Translations under genes and position numbers: made by a program
Origin: Mytilus californianus
Lineage: Eukaryota; Mollusca; Bivalvia; Mytilida; Mytilidae
Direction: 5' to 3'
Length of the DNA: 64,000 nucleotides
NCBI RefSeq assembly: GCF_021869535.1
Contig: NW_026262668.1
Span: forward strand, 73,925,558 to 73,989,557
Shown: positions 35,011 to 46,800 of the stretch, one piece after another
How positions within the stretch are numbered: the first letter of the stretch is position 1
Layout: every line of letters begins with the position of its first letter
Notes under the pieces: model-generated
Database searches by the model: none
The model's input: the letters and a program-made list of their open reading frames with translations, nothing else
What the model was told of the DNA's origin: nothing

Positions 35011-35489
35011 AGTAAATGATTGTGTTTAATACGAATAAAAGGTACCAATAAGTTAGAAGGAGTATAACTAATACCAACCGAAATCTGGCTACTAGAAATA
35101 CACCGTTAATCTAGTATTTATTTATGGAGTTTTATCAATCGATATTTGTAACTACGTCAACAGAGAAAAATAATTTTGACAAACTCCTTTAGTTAAGTTT
35201 TAATTTTTAGTCGGAAACAAGAAATTATCAAGAGTTGTGACTTTGATTTTTTTTAAAATCCTTTTTCAGACGGAAACTATTACATACACAAATTATAATC
35301 TTATATAATTAAAATTATGAACGATCATTACTTGCTTAATTTTGTCTAGTAGGAATAGTAAGAGAAAACTTCCGGTGTATTAGGTCATTGACAGTATAGA
35401 AATGAAGCGATATTGAATGAATTGCCAATTAGACAACTATACCCATAAGACAAAATACGAGAGTGTAGATAACTAAGGTCTTCAATGAT
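35011..35489. other. No feature apart from a short tail A trace
   Basis: A diverged tail A trace (AATTGCCAATTAGACAACTA) lies at ~35420-35445, minus orientation. Confidence 0.4.
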
Positions 35490-35800
35490 GACCACTGTTC
35501 CAGGTTAGGGGGGTTGGCGCCTTCAAACTTGTCCCAAATCAGGAGCCTGTAGTTCAGTGGTTGTTGTTGGTTTATGTCTGTAATATTTGTTTTTCGTTAA
35601 TTATTTCGTTATAAATTGGGCCGTTAGTTTTCTCGATTGAATTGTTTCATATTTTATATGTCAGGCCTTTTATAGCCGACTACACGGTATGGGGTTTTCT
35701 CATTGATGAAGGCCGTACGGTTGCCTATAATTGCTTACAACTTTGGTGGATAGTTGTCTCATTGGCACTCATACAACATATCCTTATTTTTATAAAGCTT
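35490..35800 (+). repeat. Tail A, plus orientation
   Basis: CTTGTCCCAAATCAGGAGCC, GGGCCGTTAGTTTTCTCG, CCTTTTATAGCCGACTAC, GAAGGCCGTACGGTTGCCTA and GATAGTTGTCTCATTGGCAC are consecutive tail A blocks, ending at a TATCCTTATTTTTATA terminus. Confidence 0.85.
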
Positions 35801-36194
35801 GTACTGTATAGAACATGGAAGCCATTAAAGACACCGAATGGTAAAACTACATAAACGTCCTGATTACAGGATTGTTAATCATGTTAATGAGCGCTCAGCC
35901 CCGAGCAGACAAAAGCTTGAACTTGAGCAATGCTAAAATATAAGTATCGACAAAATGCAAGACCATAAGAGTTGGTAACTGGAGTGGAAAATATATTTCG
36001 TTCTATGTTTAACTATTGACAATACAATCGATATGATAGTACCGATATATAAAAAATTCAAGGTTTTTATTACACTGGTAAATCGATAGCCTTTATGAAT
36101 AAGTTTGTTTTAAGGACTTGTCACTTTCAACGGGATCGTTTTTAATATACGAGCTTTATGATTAACATTACCATTAAATAAGGATGTAATATTC
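35801..36194. other. No feature seen
   Basis: Unremarkable spacer. Confidence 0.5.
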
Positions 36195-36312
36195 CGTTTC
36201 CGGTACAGCCAAAGTTCCGAACAAGTTATCTGTATCTATGAAAGAATTTAGTAGATCTTTTTAGAAACTTATGTTAACAAAAGTTTCGACCTTATAATTT
36301 ACCTGTTTATAG
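36195..36312 (-). pseudogene. Naiad family 2 C-terminal fragment
   Basis: The block GGTACAGCCAAAGTTCC, ATCTGTATCTATGAAAGAAT and TTTAGTAGATCTTTTTA aligns with 41338-41450, which encodes the KFFHRYEDLVG region of family 2 on the minus strand. Confidence 0.65.
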
Positions 36313-36760
36313 GGTACACCACCTAGCATTGCACATCCGCCGTATCCATTCCTCTCACTTCTACGGCAACACCGCCTACCATTGCACAGCCGCCTTTTCC
36401 ACTCCTCTAACTTCTATGGCAGCACCGCCGCTTTATCTACTCTTCTCACGTTTAAAACAACACCACCTAGCATTGTGCAGCCGCCTTATCCACTCCTCTA
36501 ACTTCTATGGCAGCACCTCCGCTTTATCTACTCCTCTCACCTTTAAAACAACACCGCCTAGCATTGTGCAGCCACTTTATCCACTCCTCTAACTTCTATG
36601 GTAGCACCGCTTAGCATTGCACAGCCGCCTTACCCACTCCTCTAACTTCTATGGTAGCACCGCGTACAGCGTTGTACATCCGCCTTATCTTCTATCAACT
36701 CAACAGCAGCCTCGCCTAGCATTGTGCAGCCGCCTTATCCACTCCTCTTACTGCAGCTGA
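36313..36760. repeat. GC-richer minisatellite, ~46- and ~95-bp periods
   Basis: Repeated blocks CCTCTAACTTCTATGGCAGC, ACCGCCTAGCATTGTGCAGC and CGCCTTATCCACTC recur about nine times in a higher-order alternation. Open frames here (for example 36329-36592) are by-products of the repeat. Confidence 0.85.
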
Positions 36761-38367
36761 TAAAAATCAGCTTTCTTTTCGAGAGGTATATATCTATACT
36801 TTTAAACGAGAAGACCTCATTTTGTGTGTCGCTTCTCTTCCTTCCACAATAAACCAATCATCATGCCTCTGTGTCCTATAGGTACCATGCATAGTCGCAT
36901 TTGTCATCCATTCTTATGATTATTCAGTTTGGGTTATTTTGGGAGAAAAACGAAAATAAAGGCATCCGGATATTGTTTCCGTCATCAGACCGACTTTTCA
37001 TTCAGACATGACTACCGGTTTAACTTACACATAATTCAGTTTTACATATTTTACATATTTTAATCGGATCAATGACCATAATTGCACTTCATTAATGAGT
37101 TTGTCCCAAAACACCTATCTATAATAGATGGACTGGTCTATGATGAGCGAACGGGTTAAACTCCGCCTGGTCAAGTGAAATAAATCAAGTTAATAATACT
37201 CGGGGACAGGACAATTATTTCCGCGTTTATCTGCATGTATACTATGATTATACTACTATAATATATATAGACTCTCTATATAATATAGCAGTGATCGCCG
37301 TGGAGAAGAAAATTAGAATTGATAGTTAATAGCAAATACACTTTATTTACAATATATATACGTATGTTCATAGTATACAGAAACGCGAAAATAATGGAAT
37401 ATAACAGAAAACAAAAAATAACGGACTTTGAAAAAAAGGGAGAGGGCTTGAAAATATTGTCCTGTCTCCATGTCCCTATTTGACTTTTGATATCTTTTCT
37501 GAAATTCTCCAGACATATTTTTTTTACAAAAATTCATCCTACAATAGTTTACATACTTCCAACCAAGATTAAAATGCCCGCGATTTAGCGGGTGTGTTCT
37601 TGTAAATATATAAAAACGTTGACACCAAATGAGATCAATGATAAGGTGTAGTTCAATCGCACAGTGCTGTTAATTTTGAATGCATATCTACGCAGTCTCT
37701 GTTGTAAATACTTAACCTGCGTAAACTTTGAAATTTTGGAATCATTCATAGCGATTTGATTGTTCAATACTATTTTTGGAATCATATCTTCGCAATCCCT
37801 TAACCATCGTCGACTTTGAAATATTTGAATTATGCAAGCGTGGTTCTGTTTTTAATTTGTATTACGTTTAAGATTGTTCTTGTAAAATCAGAATATATAT
37901 TTTAATCATACTAATGAAGGATGTCTGTTATCCGAAATATTTATTGATACTTGTATTTGATATTCATGTTGTTTTGAACACTTTCTAGAAATAAATATAT
38001 ATATATATTATAGTTATTTGTGTCAAACATAATATGTCACATACCAAGAGGAATAACTCTGTTCAATTATCATACCGAAATTTATACATCTTCGTTATAT
38101 TATGTAACTTTGGTTGTTCACATGTTTTACTGTGAATATTAATAAAAAAATAAAAATAAACGTTCTTTTAATGTTATTCATTGTTGTTTAAAAAAATGTA
38201 TCAAATAGAAATGTGAAAATAAATGTAGCTGCATGTATTTTTGACTGCTTTAGTACGATTTCTTTCTTAATGGGTTGCATTATTGCCAATACAGGTGATA
38301 TACTTTACATTGTCTCACTATGCAATTGAAACATTTAGTTAAATATTAAAGCTGTTGACTTCGCTAC
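36761..38367. other. No gene seen
   Basis: AT-rich, with TA runs near 37260 and 37995-38010. No exon supported. Confidence 0.5.
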
Positions 38368-38378
38368 TCTAGAAAGCA

Positions 38379-38789
38379 CCAAGGGTGACTGGGGAATAGA
38401 AATATGGTCACTACAGGTCTTCTTCCGACTGGCAAAACCCTTGCCAAAGTGGGGCGTCCACTTGACTGTGCGGGATGTATCAAGTACGCAGCCACGTCCG
38501 ATCAGAATGGGGACGTTTAAATCCGATGCCTCGTGTAGAGAAAGTGCCATGCTCTCTGCACGTTTAGAACCCTTGCAACAACTCTTTGAGGGGTCCGTAG
38601 GTGTCCCGTTGCAAGGATAAATTTGTGTCCTTATCCAATATACCCTCATTTTCCAGTGGCAGTCCAAATTTCCCCGACCTTCATCCCAGACGGCCTCTGT
38701 TGCAGGACCTATTTATTGTTAATTTTTTCTCGTCCTGAACATGCATGAAATATATGCAACTGGACGTTAAGCAACCAACACTCAATCAA
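38379..38789 (+). mobile_element. SINE-like retroposon with 11-bp target site duplication
   Basis: A 411-bp element flanked by TCTAGAAAGCA at 38368-38378 and 38790-38800. It starts CCAAGGGTGACTGGGGAATA and ends GCAACCAACACTCAATCAAT, a CAAT simple-repeat tail. Homologous end to end with the inverted copy 29231-29656. An open frame on the opposite strand (38335-38667) is coincidental. Confidence 0.87.
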
Positions 38790-38800
38790 TCTAGAAAGCA

Positions 38801-39724
38801 ATGTTCCTCGTTCCAAATTGAAAGGTTGACAACACCTTTTTATTAACCAATGTTTTTTATTCAAGAATAGCATGCACATACACCAAGAAAGAGGGATGAT
38901 AAGAGCAATTTATTGGTCGCTGAAATTGCAACAGTAGTAAAATTCTTCAATTAATCATGTTAATTTCATTGATGGATGATATAATCTGGACATTTTAGTG
39001 CAGAAATATCAGTTCTGATGACATTTTGATTTCATACACATGTTGAAATTGACATATTTGACCTTGTTAAATACATATGACAAGTTTACAAAATAGTTTT
39101 TGATAAAACTAAATACGAACCCAAACTATACTTAACCCACATAAACATCTTTGCATAAGACATCATGTAAAACATCTCTTTGTGTAACGCTGATGCATAT
39201 ATCTTAAATTGATACATTGTTTTCTTTTGTAATCTTGCAGCAAAATTAAAAAAAAAAATGAAACCCTAAAGGTTAACACATTTTTTAACATATAAGTACT
39301 GATATTTAAAAGACTTGTGTTGTGTGCACATCTTGTTTAATAAATTGTTTATATATCAAGGGGTATACATGCTTTTATCATGCCATATCCTTTCTTGTCG
39401 CAGGTCTAACAAATCTTAAATACCACACTGATTCAAATTGCAAATATTCCAAAAGCAGACATTATCTTTCGATGGACAGCATTTTTTGTTGAATTTTGTT
39501 GGTAAACTAACACTAATTATATTTCAATGTATATAATGCGTCTCAGCAAGCCGATTTGATTTTTTATCACTAGAATGAACTAGAAACTACATCCAATTCA
39601 TAAACTGATATTCTTTCCCTCATTTTTCAATATTGCAGAGAGTGCTTACAAATTTAACATTTTGAAATGAAGAATACAATATGTTTAAGAATGTCTGCCT
39701 TTTTTTCATGAAACGGACACAGTT
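38801..39724. other. No feature seen
   Basis: AT-rich spacer. Confidence 0.5.
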
Positions 39725-40380
39725 GGACAAATATAAAAATAAGAAGATATAGTATGATTGTCAATGAGACAACTCTCCACTAGAGACCAAATGACATAGA
39801 AGTTAACTATAGGTCACCACAATGCCTTCAGCAATGAGAAAAACCCATACCACATAGACAGCTATTCGGTAATAGGTCCCGAAATGACAAATGTAAAGCT
39901 ATTCAAACGAGAAAACTAACGGCCTGATTAATTTAAAAAACAATGAACGAAAAAACAAATATGATATACAGATATACAGCAACAAACGACAACCACTGAA
40001 TAACAGGCTTCTGACTTAGGACATGGACATGCAAACTGTGGCGGGGTTAAACTAGTTTGCTGGCACCACCCCCCTATTTAATATTAAAAATATTAATCAG
40101 TACACATCCAACATCCAATGGTTTTTAGTGTAAAGATATCATCACTGTCAGAGAAAAACATGACCTTGTGCGAGATACTGGCATCGACAGAATGTAGAGC
40201 CATGAATGTGCACATTTATATAAAAATAATATTTAGTTTGATTTTAATTTACTGATAATAAAATCAATAGTAATATCAATAAAAACAATATTCAAAGATC
40301 TAATTACAGTGTTGAATTGGTAACCTTTTAGAATATTTTTTTTTTAAAGGATCGATAAGTTTACCAGTTCATAATTCTAT
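39725..40380 (-). repeat. Tail A, long copy: 3' UTR of the Naiad family 2 element 39725-44040
   Basis: Collinear with 51059-52035. From the minus-strand 3' end upward it contains AAGAAGATATAGTATGATTG, the ATTCAAACGAGAAAACTAAC block, GACTTAGGACATGGACATGC, CAGTACACATCCAACATCCA, AACATGACCTTGTGCGA, TGTAGAGCCATGAATGTGCA and ACAATATTCAAAGATCTAAT. In the 51-kb copy this runs directly into the C-terminal coding end; here ~870 bp of other repeats intervene. Confidence 0.8.
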
Positions 40381-41245
40381 TGTGGTGTAAATGGGAGGTA
40401 TCCGCTGTTATTCTGAGTGTGGTTTACATGTTGTAATGTACTATTATATTATTTATCCTGCAACCAGCCAACTATTGTACAAATAAAAGGTACACAAATA
40501 AATTTTTGCTTTATTTGTACTTGTACAAATATAGTCTCCTGTTACCCTTCTTCCATGTTGAGCAAGCGGTAATGTGAATATTTCTTTTTGCGTACCAGTT
40601 CATTTTGGGGTCCTCTTCGCGGTCCGCGTTTAAACTATGTCGATTTCTTTGGAAAATTAGAGACAATGATTTAGATTTTAATAACTAAAGTTTCAAGGGT
40701 TGGGTGTAAATTTCAGGATAAAAACAATATATGTACATTGTCGGAAAATATAAAATTTATTTGTACTCGCTGCGAAACAGGAGAAAAGCTCGGCGAGCCT
40801 CGCTTTTCGTCCTGTTTCTAAAGCTCATACAAATAAATTTTATATTTTCCGACAATGTACATATATTGTATATTTATTTATGTATGTCTCTGTCCTGAGT
40901 GTTCTTGTGTTTAGTTGTAATGTATTCCTGTCACGTAATGTTGTCATTTTGGTGTATTTTTAACATTGCCATATAAGCGGGAGGTTTGGCTAGCCATAAA
41001 ACTAGGTTCAACCCACCATTTTTTCTTAAAATGTCCTATACCAAGTCAGGAATATGGCAGTTGTTATCAAATAGTCCGTTTCTATGTATGTTGGCGTTTT
41101 TTTTTTATAGCAGTTCAGTGTTTATGTTGTTCCGTTGTTTTCCTCTTATAGTTGATGTGTTTCCCTCGGTTTTGGTTTGTGACCCGGATTTGTTTCAGTT
41201 AAATCGATTTATGACTATTGAACAGCGGTATACTACTGTTGCTTT
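40381..41245. mobile_element. Insertion within the family 2 Naiad element, including a palindrome and repeat B1
   Basis: Absent from the homologous position of the 51-kb copy. It contains a 144-bp hairpin (40725-40868) and repeat B1 in plus orientation (~40870-41245; same blocks as 22916-23160, preceded by GGCTAGCCATAAAACTAGGT). Confidence 0.7.
40725..40868. repeat. 144-bp hairpin palindrome
   Basis: CAATATATGTACATTGTCGG ... CCGACAATGTACATATATTG form near-perfect outer arms (~38 bp). An inner GC-rich pair (AAACAGGAGAAAAGC / GCTTTTCGTCCTGTTT) has one mismatch around a CTCGGCGAGCCTC centre. Confidence 0.9.
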
Positions 41246-41249
41246 TATT

Positions 41250-44040
41250 TACTCGGATCGTTTCTAAATTTCCGGGCTCGGAAAACAACATCTACGTAAA
41301 ATTGAGGATGTGCTATCCCGTTTGAAATAGGTTTTCTACAGGTACAGCCAAACTTCCAACCAAATCTTCGTATCTATGGAAGAATTTAGTAAAGGTTTTA
41401 AGTAATTTGTGGTAACGCAATCCCTGACTTAATAATTTACCAGTAATACATAGATTACGTTCATTGAAATCCAAACATCACTACAGACACGGGCATAGCG
41501 AAATAGTTGTGATATATAAACACCGTAAGATGGTACCAAAGGAACATCACCGTCCAAATGGAAAATTGACAATAGGGAACGAAAACATGTCCCTTTTGTC
41601 GTAAATTTTTGTGGAGAGTTTCCTGTGTAAAACTGAAATATCTAAATCTAGGTAAGGACAGTTATTACCGTTTAAATTTGATTTATTTAAAGTAAGTTAA
41701 ATTTTGGTGGTATATTTTGAAAATTCTTGATTATTAAACCAAAAAATATCATCAAGATGACGGTAAGTGTTGTTGAATTTATAAATTAAAAGTAATTTAG
41801 ACGGGTCTTTACTTAGTGGCCATAAACTGTGATTCATAACAGTACAAGAACAAGTCTGCTTTTAAAGAGGCACAATTGGTGTCCATAGGAATACATAAAA
41901 CCTGTCGATAAGCTTTATTGCCGAAACGTACATTAAACGTAAAGGAAAAAAAAACACAACAGCTTCAATCATCTCATCACACCTCCAGTAAGTATATTTA
42001 GCATATTTACCTTTCTTATTAGAGAAGAAGGCTTTAAATGAGTTGCAGCAAATATATTTGCAATCAGATTTATAAAACGACCATTTAATTAAATAGGAAA
42101 ACTTTTGTTTCAGCAGATTGTGTGGAAGTGTAGTGTAAAGAGTTGAAAAGTCAAAACTGTCAACAAACTCAAAAGGACCATCAAAAGCACGTCATTTATC
42201 TAAAACATCCAAAGAATTTTTTACACTCCAAAAAATAGTTTATCCCACTATTTTCATATGTTTTATAATAACTTTTATTACAAAAGTTGATGATAAGTTC
42301 TTTGATAGTAAGTAGTAAAGGAACTAGTTAAAAGCACTGAAATGTTAATTGTAGAAAACTTACTAGAGGCAGAGATGAAACGATATTTTACAGTTTTTTT
42401 GTGTAGTTTAGGTAACCAATACGTAGTAGGGACCTTCAAATGTTTAGACGAGGCATTAAGCTGTGTTATGGTTATAATATGATTGTTTACTTTATGAATC
42501 TCTGTGGAGCGCACGGACTTGAATGAAGAAGAATTTAAAATTTCATTCTTAAGAACTTCCGTGTTGTATTTACGGAATACCACCAACACATTGTTGGCTG
42601 TCTTGTCGGCCGGTATAAACACAAACCGCTTTGCGAGTACTTGAAATTTTTTTCTTTAAAAATAAGCGAATTATATACTCTTTTATTTATTTCTGACTAA
42701 ATTATTTTTAAAATGTGATATTTGAATATCCACAACATTTATACATTTATTTAAATAAAAATCAAGAGATTTGTTATCAGATATTTCCCGTTTAGACCAA
42801 TTTTTACTATACGATGAAAGAGCGTCCTTTATGACCTGACGACACTGTTTCCAATCTATATAGAAGGAGGACGATATTTTGGACCCTTTTTTTAAAAATG
42901 TTATCCTCTCGGTCTTGAACGATATTGAGGTCCCCCATAATAACATGACCATAGGGATTATATCTAAAATTCGGCGATTCACAGTCTCAAGTTAGAGGAG
43001 TATAAATTTCTACATTGACGTCTGATGTTACTGACGTATAATTAAAAATTAAACTTCTGCTTGTTTTTTTTTGTATGTATACGAAATCATATGTGGTTCA
43101 GTGTTATCAAAAAAGGGAGATACGCAGTTTTGAATAGTAGAGTCATTAAATATACTAGATAAGTTGATAAAATCAATGCCTCTGTTAATATATTCAATTA
43201 TCAGAAATAGCCGTTTATGATCTTCATGATTATCGATATGCAGGAACAGCCTATGGTGATAAAAATCTGTATGTATAGAGTGGGTACGGGCACTTGTCCT
43301 ATATGCTTTAATATAACACAAGGTACCTAACATCGTATAATTGAGAAATGTCACCAGGTCGGTCGCGAACTTCCGTTATATTTGCGGTTGTCTATCCCAT
43401 TGAAACTTGTTATCCCGTAAATCTACATTGAATTATCTACAAAATGGTGTATAACACACCTATTTCTATTATCGGAATCATTCGTAATAGACCTTCCAAG
43501 TATGTCAACCGTAATTATTTCGTCTTCTCACAGCCCTTTGGAAACGCCATTAGATTAGGTAGGTACCTTGTGTTATATTAAAGTATAAAGCTAATTTATT
43601 TTAAGAGACAAGTGCATGTGAGAGTGGGCTGAAAACGAGAATGTATCACACTCCTTGAAAATATTATGTAATTTAATAATTGGTTTTTGACCCAGTTTAC
43701 ATAATTATTGATGCCTTCCACTGTTTTTAAATAAAAATAGATCATCAAGTGTATACTTTATACGATGTTTAATTCGTTAATTTCGACTGATACGTTTGCC
43801 ATGAGACCTATTATTCCGTTGTCTTTTATCTATAATATTCATGATATCAATAGAAGAAGTTTTAGATCTGTTTCCTTGTTTTAGAAATGTTGGTTTACAC
43901 AGTGACGGTTTCCACTAAAACAAGCTGTAGCAATGGTTGCAACTTTTTTTTATCAGATAAGAATCAGTGGTACGTTTTGTCAATCAATTTAATAAATATA
44001 TTGTAATCTTGGTAACATAGATCAATCTAATCATGTTTGA
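41250..44040 (-). pseudogene. Naiad-type Penelope-like element, family 2, decayed copy
   Basis: Read on the minus strand from 44040 down: a post-nuclease region with IMNIIDKRQRNNRSHGKR (~43830); LNYTMLGTLCYIKAY and HSIHTDFYHHRLFLHI (43350-43225); ISYTYKKKQAEV (43090); CESPNFRYNPYGHVIMGDLN (42990-42925); WSKREISDNKSL; FIPADKTANNVLVVFRKY (42618); YWLPKLHKKTVKYRFI (42420); a motif B remnant (~41920, IPMDTNCAS); motif C as YRHLDDIFWFNN (~41745); IYDKRDMFSFPIVNFPF; then YGVYISQ and KFFHRYEDLVG near the C-terminus. Many stops and frameshifts. Motif A is unclear. An inverted duplication of AGGTACCTTGTGTTATATTA (43306-43326 versus 43560-43580) marks an internal rearrangement. Clearly another family than the copy at 57628. 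Confidence 0.85.
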
Positions 44041-44064
44041 CGTGAATTCTTAAAAAGCATTGAT

Positions 44065-44260
44065 AAAAAAGAGAGGCGAAGGATACCGAAAATAAACTGA
44101 CAACGCCATATATCTAAAAAAGAAAAAAAAAACAAAAAACAGACAAACAACATAGAAACCCAAAGACTTAGCAACACGAACCACACAAAAAACTGGGTGT
44201 GATCTCAGGTGCTCCAGAAGGGTAAGCAGATCCTGCTTCAAATGTGGCATCCGTCGTGTT
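44065..44260 (-). repeat. Tail C on the minus strand, directly upstream of the family 2 body
   Basis: The reverse complement carries GCAGGATCTGCTTACCCTTC, GAGCACCTGAGATCAC and GTTGTTTGTCTG and ends near TATCCTTCGCCTCTCTTTTT. It precedes the Naiad body in the same direction, as seen also at 50425-50590. Confidence 0.85.
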
Positions 44261-45299
44261 GGTCATGTAAGTACATGAAAGATGAAAGTGCCTTTTGCAA
44301 ACTCATTGACTTATTTCCCTTAACCCAACCTCCAAAGATTTTATTTCACAGAAATGATCATTCAGTCAGAATAGCACTGAATTATTCCTCCAACAACAAA
44401 GAAGGTTTAAAGTAATGTTTTTAGAAGTCAATATTAAGGATGTACACCTCTGAGGAGTCAAAAATTTCTATAATTAAACTTTTTTCTTAACCTGATTTTT
44501 GGGTTTATATGACTGTAAAAAAATAATTAGTGAAGAAAAAATCATATGTTGGTGCACTTCTTTTTTTACTACAGCCATTTGAAAGTACTCAATTTTGATG
44601 ATTTTCCCATTTTTCATCAATTTTTACCCATTTTTGGGCTATTATCATGAAAAAAATCACAGTTTCACAATTAAACTTTATTTTTATACTTTCACTAAAG
44701 ATGAAGTGGACCAATCTGAATAAATTTAACTTAAAAAAACTATGGGTAGGTGTTAATATAAGAAATTTTTATAAAATTTGTTGCTTTTTCGTGTCAAATT
44801 TACCATGTTGTCAATTTTGTAAATTTGGGATTTTTCTCTTTTTTTAGAACAAAAAGCATATTATTTCAACTTTTTTGTTATAAATGATTGAAAAAATACA
44901 AATCTAAGAAATTTGAAAAGAAAAAATTGATATGGGATGTACATGTATCTGGTAAAATCATTTCTTGTACCCCTCACCCATTTTCTCAACATTTTGGCTA
45001 ATGAGACTGGCTTGATTGGTTATAAAATTTGAAAATTTTATTACTCGAAAACTACTTATTGTAAATACACAATTTTTTCACAGAGTTAAGTTTGATTAAA
45101 ATATTTTTTTAAATTCATTGATATTTTCCACTTTTATCACATGTTTTGGAAATAATTCCAGAACGAGATTTCAACGAGACCGAAACGTCAGAAGAATACA
45201 TCCTTAAGATAAGAAATAAATTTCAGCTATTTTTTACAGTATTTAACAAACAAAATGTATGCGCTAGAAGAGGTCAAATTATTTCATGTAATGCTAGTT
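44261..45299. other. No gene; T-rich sequence, probably an old dispersed repeat
   Basis: The stretch from GGATGTACACCTCTGAGGAG (44448) to GGGATGTACATGTATC (~44934) looks like a dispersed element I have met in bivalve DNA, but I cannot define its ends. Confidence 0.35.
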
Positions 45300-45700
45300 T
45301 TTATACGCCCGTCAAAATTTTGACGGGACGTATTATGGAATACAAATGTCCGGCGTCCGTCTGTCTGTCTGTCTGTCCGTCTGGGCGGCATCCACATTTC
45401 GCACCGTAACTTGAGAACGACTTATCCAAATTTCACGAAACTTAACATAGTTGTTTCTTATAATGGTCAAACGATCTGTATACTTTTTGGTGAAAATAAG
45501 ATTAAAACTTTTTGAGTTACGGGACTTTGTAACAAAAACAGGGGGGTGTTTTTTTCACATGTCGCGCCGTATCTCAAAAACGATTTATGATTATTGCTAA
45601 AGATCTGTATACTTTTTGGTGATGATTCAAAATTTATTTTAGAGTTATTGAGTTTTCACATGTCGCGCCGTATCTCAAAAAAAAAAATTACTTATTAATT
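45300..45700. mobile_element. Non-coding element with a perfect CCCGTC palindrome and GTCT microsatellite
   Basis: CCCGTCAAAATTTTGACGGG (45309-45328) is a perfect 20-bp palindrome. It is followed by a GTCTGTCTGTCC run (45356-45382) and then by internally repeated blocks (ATCTGTATACTTTTTGGTGA at 45474 and 45604; TTCACATGTCGCGCCGTATC at 45554 and 45655). It recalls the pearl-like element at 17725 but has different sequence. Confidence 0.6.
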
Positions 45701-45989
45701 CAGACAGGCGAAAAAAGAAGAATTTGTCAAACACCCCCGTATTTCTTGTTCAACGTATTTGGATAAGGTAGGCAGATGGGTGGTAAAATTGATGTAAAAA
45801 AATACAACTCTACTTTCAGCACATTATTTTCTGTGTTTTTCTTTTCTTTCAGAAGTGACCTATCATACATTATTTGTTTAGGTATGTTAATGCTTTTTGT
45901 TCGATGTTTCATCAATATCCATACCTGTATCGATGCCAAAATAATGCAGAAAAAGTTCTTCCAACATATTTATATACTATTCATATAAA

Positions 45990-46045
45990 AAGGTAGATGT
46001 GCTAAAATTGCCAATGAGACAACTATATCCAACATAGGAATAAAG
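45990..46045 (-). repeat. Short tail A fragment
   Basis: AAATTGCCAATGAGACAACT with flanking similarity. Confidence 0.5.
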
Positions 46046-46554
46046 ACAAAGGGTGCTACATGTAACAACTACCGTTCATAGTACGGTGTAGCGGGTTCAT
46101 ACATGTTTTTTTTATCGCCCAATCCAAACCAGTCTTAAGCTGAAAAATGCGAGCATCGGACATTCTTTACAAATGTTTAGGTGATACTCATGGTAGTTAC
46201 ACTGTCCAAATTTGTTATTTCCTGATAACACTGGACGGTCGACGATCAGGACAGTAACGACTCTCAGTAGGTATAGCAAAAGAAAACTTTTCTATCCTTT
46301 TCCCATAAGCTCAAATGTAAAATTAAGCCAATATCGACCATAGTACTTACCCAATAGGCAACAAAGTAACAACCATTTGTAAGTATCATATATGGAAACA
46401 GCCACAGAAGGTTAACTTTCCTCTCTCCACCAATCTCACACCGTTTCCCGTAGTGTTAAAAGAGTATAAGCCCCTTATTAACTTAAAAACCCGAAAAACT
46501 GGTTCTTACAAACAAATTGACTTCTGAACCGACATGAAAAGCATTGAAAATATA
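46046..46554. other. No feature seen
   Basis: No exon or repeat supported. Confidence 0.5.
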
Positions 46555-46728
46555 GTTAATGTAGTCCATCGCACTTCAGCGTTACCACCATCGCACTTCG
46601 GAGTAGCTATCAAGAAGATAACGTCATAATGCCACCATCGCACTTCAGCGTGGTCAAAAACGCACTTCAGCGTCAATCCATCGCACATCAGCGTGACAAT
46701 CGCGGTGTGGAGTGTCATCGCGTTTCAG
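46555..46728. repeat. Irregular array of a CATCGCACTTCAGCGT motif
   Basis: The 12-16-bp motif ATCGCACTTCAGCGT, with variants such as CATCGCACTTCGGAGT, CGCACTTCAGCGTCAAT, ATCGCACATCAGCGTG and CATCGCGTTTCAGAGT, occurs about seven times in 170 bp with unequal spacers of 1 to ~45 bp. Confidence 0.75.
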
Positions 46729-46734
46729 AGTCCT

Positions 46735-46800
46735 ACATATATATATATATAAATATATATGTTTATTGTTGCTATTTTTAGACACTATATATATATATAT
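46735..46800. repeat. TA microsatellite
   Basis: Two TA runs separated by ~30 bp. Confidence 0.8.

Noticed and set aside
36329-36592. 87-codon open frame rich in H, S and T
   Set aside because: It lies wholly in a minisatellite and follows the repeat unit.
43049-43354. Independent 101-codon minus-strand gene
   Set aside because: It fits as a frame segment of the family 2 Naiad between the nuclease and the CxC linker, not a separate gene.
46555-46728. CRISPR-like spacing of a short motif
   Set aside because: Motif length and spacing are irregular, there is no conserved repeat and spacer size, and no associated genes.
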